Below are positions 23,148-29,927 of a DNA stretch of 32,209 nucleotides, piece by piece. The notes under the pieces are model-generated. The model did not search any database and was not told the DNA's origin. It worked only from the letters and a program-made list of their open reading frames with translations. The stretch is taken from positions 1 through 32,209 of the forward strand of contig JAEUKG010000259.1 in the NCBI GenBank assembly GCA_016794325.1, written 5' to 3'. Position numbers and translations under genes: made by a program. The stretch comes from Myxococcales bacterium. Its GTDB lineage: Bacteria > Myxococcota_A > Polyangia > Polyangiales > Polyangiaceae. Each line of letters opens with the position of its first letter. Within the stretch, counting starts at the first letter, position 1.

Positions 23148-24932
23148 CTACCTCCCACACTTCGAGGTGATCGTCTGCCTGTAGAACCCGAGCTCGTCAC
23201 GCCAGTACTCGCCGTCGAACGGCCAGATGACGTGCTCCTCGTCGGGCTTCACGATGTTGCGCTGCGACTCCTGCACGCTGACCTGCGTGCCGGCGATCGC
23301 CGCGTCGAGCTGGTTGCGCTGCGCGGCGGTGATGTCGATGAGGATCTTCGCGCTGTCGCGGAGGTGCTCGTTCAGCTCGGCGAGGTTGCGCTCGTAGCGC
23401 TCGCGGGCGAGCTGGCCCGCGTTGCGGACGGCGATGTCGCGGGCGAGCTGGAGCGCGTCCTTGACGTCGTTGCCGAGCGCCGACTCCTTGAACGCGCCAG
23501 ACGCCTTCTGGAAGCGCTTGCCCTCGTCGTCCAGCACCTGGACGTACTGGAGGTGACGGAGGAGCTGGCGATCGGAGAGCGCGTTCTTGACGACGATCTT
23601 GATGCGCGGCGGCACGTCGGCCTTGTCGTCGCGGACGTCCTTCAGGAACTTGTAGAACGCCTCTTCCTGGTTCTCGCCGGTGTACTTCTTGAGGACCTTG
23701 GCGAGGTCGTCGTAGATCGGCTGGTACTTCTGCTGGAACTTGGCGACGATCGTGGTCGCGTCGTCGTACTGGCAGTTCGCGAAGTAGATGACCGCCTTCA
23801 GAATCTCCGCTTCGGGATAGTACGAAGCCGGGAAATACGGCGCCTGGATCGTGTGGATGTTGCCGAGCGCGTGCGCGTAGTCGCCGGCCATGAAGTAGGC
23901 CCAGGACTCCTCGAAGAGCCCGTCGAGCCAGTACTCGCTGCCGACGTCGACCTTGTTCCAGTACTTGACCGCGGCCGAGAGCTTGGTCGAGTCGATGGTC
24001 GGCTGGCCGTTCTCGTCGAGGCGAATCGAGGCCGAGTAGTACGTGCGCGCCATCGAGAGGAAGGCGAGGTCGCGCATGCGCGACTCGTCCTCGACGCCCT
24101 CGGCGCCCTCTTCGATCGCGCCGACGACGCGCTGGAACGACTGCACCGCCGGGATCGACTTGCGCAGCTGGACGTAGCTGATGCCCTGGAAGAACTGGCC
24201 CTTGATGTAATACTTGCTCTCGCGCGCGACCTTGCCGAAGAGGCGGATGGCGTCTTCGTACTGGCGGTTGCGGTACTTGTACCGACCGAGCAGGTAGTTG
24301 AGCTGCCAGAAGAGCTCGCGCTGGTTCGAGTTGTCGAACTTCTTGATCTGGTCGTCGGAGTACTTGCCCACGCGCTCGACGATGTCGGCCGGCTCCGGGA
24401 GGTCGGTCGCGAGCTTCGCGAGCCAGAGCAGCGTCTCGTTGAACTTGAGGTGGTTCGGCTTGTCGGCGATCTCGGAGAAGATGCCGTACGCGGCCTGGTA
24501 GTACTTCAGGCGGTAGAGCGCGATCGCGAGGTGGTACTGCGCGAGCTGCTTGTTGCCCTCGTCGTCGCCCGTCTCGCCCTTGGCGACGCGGTTGAGCGCG
24601 AGCGCGGCGTCGGACCACTTCTCGCCGTCGAAGAGGCGCTTCGCTTGCGCCGCCTGCTCCGTCATCTGGCCGGCCTGCGGGGGCGGGCCGAGGTCCTTCT
24701 GACCGCCGCCGGCGGCCGGCGTCGTCGGCTCGTCGAGCTCGATCTCCGTGCCTCCGCCCTTCGGCGCGGTGCCGCCCTTCGGCGCGGTGCCGCCCTTCGG
24801 CGGCGTCGGAGCGCCACCCTTGGGCGCGGGAGGCTTCGGCTTCGGCTGCGCGTACACGCTGCCCGATGCGAGCGTGAGCGACAGGAGAGAGACCTTCGCG
24901 AGGAGCAGCGTTCGAGCGAGAGTCTTACGCAT
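23148..24932 (-). CDS. Secreted TPR protein, 594 aa (GltC/NfsC-like)
   Basis: The signal peptide is cleaved after VYA (about residue 28), so the protein should be periplasmic. A Pro/Lys/Gly linker (about 29-75) with repeated PKGGTA units comes next. TPR-like repeats follow from about 90 to 430, including AQYHLAIALYRLKYYQAAYG and LGRYKYRNRQYEDAIRLFGK. The C-terminal 150 residues are Arg/Glu-rich helices ending in a short segment with WPFDGEYWRDELGFY. No enzyme motif is seen. It is the first gene of the C-D-E-like set, with a sigma-70-type promoter near 25132-25161. In the Myxococcus nfs operon the C gene directly precedes D, and GltC is a periplasmic TPR protein, so this is the likely equivalent. 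The ATG at 24932 begins the signal peptide; its Shine-Dalgarno is weak. Confidence 0.87.
   Translation of the reverse strand: MRKTLARTLLLAKVSLLSLTLASGSVYAQPKPKPPAPKGGAPTPPKGGTAPKGGTAPKGGGTEIELDEPTTPAAGGGQKDLGPPPQAGQMTEQAAQAKRLFDGEKWSDAALALNRVAKGETGDDEGNKQLAQYHLAIALYRLKYYQAAYGIFSEIADKPNHLKFNETLLWLAKLATDLPEPADIVERVGKYSDDQIKKFDNSNQRELFWQLNYLLGRYKYRNRQYEDAIRLFGKVARESKYYIKGQFFQGISYVQLRKSIPAVQSFQRVVGAIEEGAEGVEDESRMRDLAFLSMARTYYSASIRLDENGQPTIDSTKLSAAVKYWNKVDVGSEYWLDGLFEESWAYFMAGDYAHALGNIHTIQAPYFPASYYPEAEILKAVIYFANCQYDDATTIVAKFQQKYQPIYDDLAKVLKKYTGENQEEAFYKFLKDVRDDKADVPPRIKIVVKNALSDRQLLRHLQYVQVLDDEGKRFQKASGAFKESALGNDVKDALQLARDIAVRNAGQLARERYERNLAELNEHLRDSAKILIDITAAQRNQLDAAIAGTQVSVQESQRNIVKPDEEHVIWPFDGEYWRDELGFYRQTITSKCGR
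24755..24808 (-). repeat. 18-bp repeat in the Pro/Lys/Gly linker of the GltC-like gene
   Basis: An 18-bp unit encoding the six residues of the PKGGTA repeat occurs twice perfectly (24755-24772 and 24773-24790) and a third time in diverged form. It looks like a local slippage duplication. Confidence 0.75.
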
Positions 24933-25131
24933 CGTTCGTCCCCAAGGCCGTGCGACGGCGCGCGGCTGGCTGGTGTGTGTTGCGACGGAAATGGGCTCGG
25001 CGCGGGGGGCGCCGAAGGCCGCGAGAGAGCGGCGAGCGGGCGTGAAGTAGGGCGGCGGGGGGATGCGGCTTACGGTAGCGCCACCGAAAAGTTCAACGAT
25101 GTTGCAAAGATACTTCTTTCGCGGGCGACGA

Positions 25132-25161
25132 ATGGTACGGACGGGGTTCTCGCGTTGTCAA
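25132..25161 (-). promoter_or_regulatory. Sigma-70-type promoter for the GltC-D-E-like operon
   Basis: On the minus strand a perfect TTGACA (25156-25161) is followed after 18 nt by TACCAT (25132-25137). Start near 25125 would give a leader of about 190 nt before the ATG at 24932, long enough for leader-based control. Confidence 0.55.
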
Positions 25162-25421
25162 GGCGATTCGCCGCCCACGAGCGGCGGCGACGAGGAATTG
25201 CGCCCGCGGAGGTGACCGATGGGTCGGGCGTAGGGGCCGGCACTGGGAATGGACCCACGGCGCCATGGCCCCTTGGGTGAGGCACGGGTGTCGATGGGGA
25301 GTGGATGGCCTCTCGTCACGCACTTCGGCAGGCGATGGACGTCCCAACTCCGTCCCAATCGGCGAACGGACGAGGGGCGGCGCTTCCGGCGCCAGAACCG
25401 CCCGGCTCCGGCCATAAAGCC

Positions 25422-25450
25422 TTGACGCGTTTCGGCTCCCAGGTTTAGCG
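25422..25450 (+). promoter_or_regulatory. Candidate promoter for the Cys-rich lipoprotein gene
   Basis: TTGACG (25422-25427) and TTAGCG (25445-25450) are separated by 17 nt. The -35 is good, the -10 is poor. The leader to the ATG at 25572 would be about 115 nt. Confidence 0.35.
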
Positions 25451-25571
25451 TCTCGCCGCCCGAAGCTACTCTTCGCGGCTCGGTTCGCCGCTCCTGGACG
25501 GCGAAAAGCACTCTGAGTCTCCCCCCAGCACCCGCCCCTGGCGGGTGACACCCGCGGCAGGCAGGCCCCCG

Positions 25572-26183
25572 ATGACTCGATCTTTCCTCGCACTCACCGC
25601 CCTCGGCACGTTCATCGTCGCTGCGACGCTCCCGGGTTGCCCGGACACGGGCGTCGGCGACCCGTGCACTCCGGAGCAGGAGTACAACTCGGCGTTCCTC
25701 GGCTTCGACGTCAAAGAGGTCAGCGTCGAGTCGAAGAGCTTCCAGTGCCAGACGCGCCTCTGCCTCGTGAATCACTTCCAGGGCCGCGTGTCGTGCGCCT
25801 ACGGCCAGGACGCCGACGGCAACGCGCCCTCGAAGGCGGACCCGTGCAAGGTCCCCGGCTCGACCCAGGTGATCGACGGCAAGTCGAACGGCCAGGTCGT
25901 CGACCCGAAGAAGAAGGCGACCGTCCCCCCGCAGTGCACCGACCGCAAGGCGGCCAACACGGTCTACTGCTCCTGCCGCTGCTCCAACATCAACGGCGCC
26001 ACCGACGACGGCGCGGTGTACTGCAAGTGCCCCGAGGGCTTCGAGTGCAAGCAGCTCGTCACCTCGATCGGTCAGGGCAACGAAGGCCTGACCGGCGGCT
26101 ACTGCATCAAGAACGGCACCAACTACGACTCGAACAACGCGTGCGGCAACACGTGTGACCCGACCACGCAGAAGTGCGACTGA
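25572..26183 (+). CDS. Cys-rich lipoprotein, 203 aa
   Basis: The signal peptide (residues 1-22) ends in TLPGC with lipid Cys23. The mature part is Cys-rich with two clusters: CTPE...FQCQTRLCL (32-64) and VYCSCRCSN...YCKCPEGFEC (132-159), then CGNTCDPTTQKCD at the end. Disulfide-stabilised, outer-envelope location is likely. No function is recognised; the closest impression is the large class of Cys-rich myxobacterial lipoproteins of unknown role. The ATG at 25572 was chosen over one 9 codons upstream because it starts the signal peptide; there is no strong Shine-Dalgarno. Its last 29 nt overlap the start of the YraN-family gene, so the two are coupled. Confidence 0.85.
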   Translation: MTRSFLALTALGTFIVAATLPGCPDTGVGDPCTPEQEYNSAFLGFDVKEVSVESKSFQCQTRLCLVNHFQGRVSCAYGQDADGNAPSKADPCKVPGSTQVIDGKSNGQVVDPKKKATVPPQCTDRKAANTVYCSCRCSNINGATDDGAVYCKCPEGFECKQLVTSIGQGNEGLTGGYCIKNGTNYDSNNACGNTCDPTTQKCD

Positions 26184-26544
26184 GGTAGGGCGCGCCGCGG
26201 AGGACGCGGCGGTCGCGTGGCTGGAGGGCGAAGGCTTCGCGGTGCTCGACCGCAACCTCCGCCTCGGCCCGCTCGAGATCGACATCGTGGCGCGGCGCGG
26301 TGACCTCGTCGTCGCGTGCGAGGTGCGCACGCGCGGGCGTGGATCGTTCTCGACCGCGCTCGGCAGCGTGGACGCCAAGAAGCGCAAGACGTTGGCGCGG
26401 GCCGCGGAGCGGCTGTGGAACGAGCGGCTCGCGAAGCTCGACCCGCCGGTGCGCCTGCGCATCGACGTCGCGGCCGTCACCGCAGGGCCGGGGGGCATGA
26501 CGGTCGAATACGTCCCCGGCGCGATCACCCTCGACGAGGTCTGA
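26155..26544 (+). CDS. yraN: YraN family (UPF0102) nuclease-like protein, 129 aa
   Basis: The pattern of the family is clear: an N-terminal helix GRAAEDAAVAWLEGEGFAVL (12-31), then LDRNLR, LGPLEIDIVARRGDLVV (37-53) and the core EVRTR (56-60), followed by KKRKTLARAAERLW. The Glu-x-Asp...Glu-x-Arg arrangement matches the restriction-endonuclease-like fold assigned to YraN; biochemical role in the cell is still poorly defined. Length is typical. The start is a GTG at 26155, 29 nt inside the upstream lipoprotein gene in another frame; no later ATG, GTG or TTG in frame would keep the conserved N-terminal helix. It is translated by coupling or from the lipoprotein mRNA. Confidence 0.9.
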   Translation: MTRPRRSATEVGRAAEDAAVAWLEGEGFAVLDRNLRLGPLEIDIVARRGDLVVACEVRTRGRGSFSTALGSVDAKKRKTLARAAERLWNERLAKLDPPVRLRIDVAAVTAGPGGMTVEYVPGAITLDEV

Positions 26545-26620
26545 CCCGCCTCGACTCTGGCCCACGAGCCCCGCGCGACCGAGCGTGATTTCCGGGCGAG
26601 GGCTCGGCGCCGCGCGGAGG

Positions 26621-26626
26621 TAGACT
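26621..26626 (+). promoter_or_regulatory. TAGACT hexamer 6 nt before a small secreted-protein gene
   Basis: TAGACT is followed by 6 nt and the ATG at 26633. This is the spacing expected if transcription begins at the start codon itself. A GGAGG partly overlaps it upstream, so a conventional ribosome site is an alternative. Confidence 0.4.
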
Positions 26627-26632
26627 CGACGC

Positions 26633-26983
26633 ATGTCGAAGCGCTCCCTCGGGCCGATCCTCGCCGCGATGTTCCTCGCCGCTCCGCTCGCGGTCGCGCG
26701 CGCCGACGAGGCGCCGAGCCCCGACTCGCCGAACGCGCACTGCAGCGTCGAGGAGCAGTGCCCCCACGGCGTCCTGTGCGCCTACTCGTTCAAGCCCGGC
26801 GCGCCCGACACTCCCGAGTCGCAGATCCAGAAGGCGAAGGAGCTCGACTGCGTCGACGCGGCGAAGAAGAAGGGCATGGAGCTCCGCTGCCGCCACGGCG
26901 GGAACTACGCCGGGCAGCACCTCTATTGCCCGAAGGGCGAGAGCGGCTCCTGGGGTGGGAGCAAGAAGGGCTGCGGCAAGTAG
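26633..26983 (+). CDS. Small Cys-rich secreted protein, 116 aa
   Basis: The signal peptide (1-24, cleavage after ARA) precedes a 92-residue mature protein with seven Cys (37, 43, 49, 73, 86, 99, 114), several in CxxxxxC spacing, and a Gly/Ser/Lys tail. An odd Cys count leaves one free thiol unless it pairs between chains. No family is recognised. GGAGG at 26616-26620 is about 12 nt from the ATG, a long spacing. It lies 88 nt after the YraN-family gene and convergent with the Cys-rich/FGE-like lipoprotein gene. Function unknown. Confidence 0.75.
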   Translation: MSKRSLGPILAAMFLAAPLAVARADEAPSPDSPNAHCSVEEQCPHGVLCAYSFKPGAPDTPESQIQKAKELDCVDAAKKKGMELRCRHGGNYAGQHLYCPKGESGSWGGSKKGCGK

Positions 26984-27020
26984 CGGCGCGCCCGGACCAT
27001 CTCTCTCGAGATAGTCGCCG
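26984..27020. terminator. Possible shared terminator between convergent genes
   Basis: The 37-bp gap holds nested inverted repeats: CGGCG (26984-26988) with CGCCG (27016-27020) and inner ATCTC/GAGAT with a 4-nt loop. Both stop codons abut it. Stems are only 5 bp each, so confidence is low. Confidence 0.3.
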
Positions 27021-29072
27021 TCACTCCGTCGGGCGCACGCAGCGGCCGCCGAACTTGCCGTACTGGAAGGTGACGGGGAACCCGCCCGCCGATCCGCGCC
27101 CGTAGTTGTGGCCCTCCCACGAGCGGCCGATGATCCCCGAGCGGGGGATGTTCGTGTAGTACGTGCCGATCTCGCCCGGGCGGCCGCTGCGGGTGCACGT
27201 GGTCGCGCCGCCCGCGGGGGCCGCCGAGAAGTCGCAGAAGTCGTTGCCGGAGGCCGCGAGATCGCCGGTGTATTCGGCGAGATCGCCGTAGAAGTCCATC
27301 CAGCTCTCGCCGCCGACCTTCACCTCGGTGGCGTCCATGGGGAACCGGCCGGGCGCGGCGATCCACATGGAGACGTCGAGTGAGGGGTTGATGCCCTTCG
27401 GGTACTCGTAGAAGACCCCGTTGTCGCCGAGCGACGTGTCCTGGCAGCCCCAGCCGCCGGTGCCCGGCGGGCCGTTGCACCAGAGGTAGTTCGGACGACC
27501 GATGTCGTTCGCTCCCCACGGATAGGCCGACGGCCAGGCGTCCCAGTAGTCGGCGAGCGTCGCCAGCTCTCCGCCGTCCCAGGCGCAGAACGCGACGAGC
27601 ATCATCGGCATGAGGCACGTCACCGGCTTGGTGTCGAGCTCGCCGCGCGGGATCGCGCGGGGTGGAATGCCGTAGGCGGCGATGTCGGCGTCGGGCTGCC
27701 AGTAGGTGGCGTGGCCGTAGTTGCCCGCGCCGTTGTAGCAGCCGCGGATGCCGTTGTAGTTGTCGAGGTCGATCGCGCCGAGGTGGGCGACCAGGTTGAG
27801 GGGCCCCGTCTTCGCGGCGGGGAAGAGGTTCCCGACGACGCCGTTGAGCCCCACCATCGTCGCGAGCTGGCTCGCGGGGTTCGCGGCGACGTAGTTCGCC
27901 ACCCAGGCGCGCACGTTGGGCCCGACGGCGCTGATGAACGAGCGGTAGCGGCCCGCCGTCACCTCGTATTTGTCGAGGCGCTTGCCGCGCGTGGGCAGGG
28001 GCAACGATCGGCAGCAGCTCTCGTGCTTGGCGGCGAACTGCCCGACCTCGCCCGTCCCGCACGTCTTGATGCCCGCGGACTCTCCCGTGTCGCACGACCT
28101 CGCGACGCACTTGCCGGCCGGCGAGCAGGCGCCGGTCGCGCAGTCGGCGTCGACGCTGCACGCCTTGTCGGTGACGCACCGGGGCGCGGTGTAGCTCACG
28201 CCGCCGAAGCTCACCCCGGAGCCGCCGCAGTCGACGTCGCTCTCGCCGCCGTTCTGGACTCCGTCGCTCGAGGTCGGGACGACGCACTTCTTGGTGGCGC
28301 CGCTGCAGGCGAGCAGGCCGCAGTCCTGATCGCTCGCGCACGCCTTGCCCGTCGCGCACTTGGGCGCGGAGGCGCCGCCGCAGTCGATGTCGGTCTCGCC
28401 CCCGTTCTTCTTCCCGTCGGTCGCGCTGGCCGCGTCGCACGTCCCCGACTTGCAGACGCCCTCGCAGTCGTCGCTCGTCTTGCAGCCCTCGCCGCCGGGG
28501 CACGGCTTGTCCTTGGCCACGGCGCCGCCGCAGTCTTTCCCGGTCTCGCCGGCGTTGCGCCGACCGTCGGAGTGGGCGTCGGCGGGCGGAGCCTCGCAGA
28601 CGTCGCGCGCGCCGCAGTAGTCGGACTGGCAGTCGGCGTCGGCCTTGCAACCCTCGCCCTCGGGGCAGAGCGACGGCAGGCCGACGCCGCAGATCTTCGT
28701 CCCCTTGGGGGCGCATCGGCCCGAGAGGCAGACCTTGCTCGCGCACTCGACGCTCTTCGCGCAAGTGTCGCCGTCGCACTTGTCGCAGGAGCCTCCGCAG
28801 TCGACCGCGGTCTCGGTGCCGTCGAGGACGCCGTTCTTGCACGACGGCTCGGCGCACGCGCCCGCGACGCAGGTGGACGTGACGCAGTCGGCGTTGCCGG
28901 CGCACGCCTCGCCCGCGTTGCACTTGCGGGCCCCGCTCGCGCCGCAGGCGCCCGGAGCTCCGGACGTCGAGCCCGGCGTGTCGCCGGGATCGGACGTGCA
29001 CGCGCCGAGGAGCGCGAAGCCCGCGGCCATGACGAAACCGAGAGCCGATCGCCCGAGCACCGACACCTTCAT
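27021..29072 (-). CDS. Lipoprotein with DCGG Cys-rich repeats and FGE/SUMF1-like domain, 683 aa
   Basis: The lipobox LLGAC gives lipid Cys25. Residues about 45-330 are Cys-rich repeats built around DGxxNGGETDxDCGG, with DCGG at 91, 180, 230 and 281. The C-terminal part (about 365-683) resembles the formylglycine-generating-enzyme/sulfatase-modifying family: LDKYEVTAGRYRSF (366-379), YPWGANDIG, GRFPMDATEV, DFYGDLAEYTGD and GRSWEGHNYGR, ending GGRCVRPTE. The catalytic Cys-His-x-x-Tyr-Cys motif of true FGE is replaced by EGHNYG, so a binding or structural role is more likely than sulfatase maturation. The ATG at 29072 was chosen for AAGGAGG upstream and the signal peptide. It is 10 nt after the HAMP protein gene; the two form an operon. 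Surface location likely, function unknown. Confidence 0.85.
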   Translation of the reverse strand: MKVSVLGRSALGFVMAAGFALLGACTSDPGDTPGSTSGAPGACGASGARKCNAGEACAGNADCVTSTCVAGACAEPSCKNGVLDGTETAVDCGGSCDKCDGDTCAKSVECASKVCLSGRCAPKGTKICGVGLPSLCPEGEGCKADADCQSDYCGARDVCEAPPADAHSDGRRNAGETGKDCGGAVAKDKPCPGGEGCKTSDDCEGVCKSGTCDAASATDGKKNGGETDIDCGGASAPKCATGKACASDQDCGLLACSGATKKCVVPTSSDGVQNGGESDVDCGGSGVSFGGVSYTAPRCVTDKACSVDADCATGACSPAGKCVARSCDTGESAGIKTCGTGEVGQFAAKHESCCRSLPLPTRGKRLDKYEVTAGRYRSFISAVGPNVRAWVANYVAANPASQLATMVGLNGVVGNLFPAAKTGPLNLVAHLGAIDLDNYNGIRGCYNGAGNYGHATYWQPDADIAAYGIPPRAIPRGELDTKPVTCLMPMMLVAFCAWDGGELATLADYWDAWPSAYPWGANDIGRPNYLWCNGPPGTGGWGCQDTSLGDNGVFYEYPKGINPSLDVSMWIAAPGRFPMDATEVKVGGESWMDFYGDLAEYTGDLAASGNDFCDFSAAPAGGATTCTRSGRPGEIGTYYTNIPRSGIIGRSWEGHNYGRGSAGGFPVTFQYGKFGGRCVRPTE

Positions 29073-29082
29073 CCGGCCTCCT

Positions 29083-29799
29083 TCACACGTCGAGGGCACG
29101 CTTCATCGCGTCACGAACGCCGACGATCTTGGCGACGGCCTCTTCGCTCGCGCCCGACTCCTTCGCCGCGTCGATCGCGGCCTCCAGCTCCTCGACCTCG
29201 GTCTTCTGCCGCGCCTTGAGCTTGTCGACCATCTGCTGGAACGTCTCGAAGAAGTCCTGCAGCTCGTCGCCCTTGCGGAGCTTGCCCTGGAAGTTGAGCT
29301 TCCCGTCGCCGACCTGCCGCAGGAGGAGCTTCATCTTGTAGATGGGCCCGACCACCTTGTGGGTGAAGTAGATGCCGAGCAGGCCGATGAGGAGGACCAT
29401 GGCGGTGAGGCCGCCGACGATCGCCATCATCATCTTGCGCTGCCCTTGGACGAGCTGCTCCTGCTGGCGGACGATCTCCTGGTCCGACGCGCCCGAGGCG
29501 GCGGAGAAGGCCTTCGCGAGCTCGGGGTCGGCGCCGTAGATCGGGTCGTCCTTGATCGACATCTTGACGACGTCGGAGACCTTCTTGCTCTCCTGGACGA
29601 TCGCCTCGCTCTGCTTCACGACGGCGCTGCTCGTGCGGAGGAGGAAGCCCCCCATGAACGCGCTGATCGCGAGCGCGACCACGATGATCATCCCCGTGTA
29701 CTTGAGCTGGAAGCGAGTATCGAGGAGGTAGTTCTTGATGCTCCGCTTGTAACGCGGGGGTGCGCCAGCGGGGCTCTGCGCGGTCGCGGAGGTGCTCAT
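29083..29799 (-). CDS. HAMP-domain membrane protein, 238 aa
   Basis: The membrane helices are at about 36-54 and 124-146, with a 70-residue periplasmic segment between them. A HAMP domain follows (about 147-197; VVGPIYKMKLLLRQVGDGKL) and then a Glu/Ala/Lys coiled coil (198-238). It has the layout of the sensor half of a chemoreceptor or histidine kinase but stops before any output domain, so it must signal to, or oligomerise with, another protein. The short N-terminal part RSIKNYLLDTRFQLKYT is characteristic of a deltaproteobacterial group of such proteins. The ATG at 29799 is preferred over one 14 codons upstream; TACTAT lies 9 nt before it. It is followed 10 nt later by the FGE-like lipoprotein gene. 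Confidence 0.85.
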   Translation of the reverse strand: MSTSATAQSPAGAPPRYKRSIKNYLLDTRFQLKYTGMIIVVALAISAFMGGFLLRTSSAVVKQSEAIVQESKKVSDVVKMSIKDDPIYGADPELAKAFSAASGASDQEIVRQQEQLVQGQRKMMMAIVGGLTAMVLLIGLLGIYFTHKVVGPIYKMKLLLRQVGDGKLNFQGKLRKGDELQDFFETFQQMVDKLKARQKTEVEELEAAIDAAKESGASEEAVAKIVGVRDAMKRALDV

Positions 29800-29808
29800 C
29801 GTCTCACC

Positions 29809-29814
29809 ATAGTA
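29809..29814 (-). promoter_or_regulatory. TACTAT -10-like hexamer 9 nt before the HAMP protein gene
   Basis: On the minus strand TACTAT, a good -10 match, is separated from the ATG at 29799 by exactly 9 nt. The -35 region is poor (TTGCGC is 21 nt away). GGTGAG also lies in the intervening bases and could act as a ribosome site. Confidence 0.45.
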
Positions 29815-29927
29815 GCGTGGGTTTCGCCGCCGCTCGCGCAAAACGGCCCGTCCGAGCGGTGGGCTCGTGGAACGAATACGACCGGAGGGTGGCGGCGGTT
29901 ATCGAAGTCCCGGCGTGATGCGCGGCG

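Larger units (their letters stand above)
24933..25571. other. 639-bp divergent intergenic region
   Basis: It separates the GltC-like operon from the plus-strand lipoprotein. Each direction has a candidate promoter (25132-25161 minus, 25422-25450 plus). A CGGCGC/GCGCCG hairpin with a G loop lies near 24998-25014 in the minus-strand leader, and a near-palindrome CGGT.GCGC.ACCG lies near 25072-25085. Short open frames here have no start signal or coding character. Nothing else is recognised. Confidence 0.5.

Noticed and set aside
15130-23184. Long plus-strand open frames (15130-17298, 17688-19670, 19144-23184) opposite the GltG-, GltE- and GltD-like genes
   Set aside because: They have the same antisense bias, cross real gene boundaries and promoters, and show no signal peptide or recognisable domain.
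25158-26528. A 456-codon minus-strand frame opposite the lipoprotein and YraN-family genes
   Set aside because: The plus strand carries a lipobox protein and a recognised YraN family protein; the minus frame is low-complexity and spans the intergenic promoter region.
27021-27600. True formylglycine-generating activity
   Set aside because: The catalytic Cys pair is missing at the expected C-terminal motif, and no sulfatase gene is nearby.
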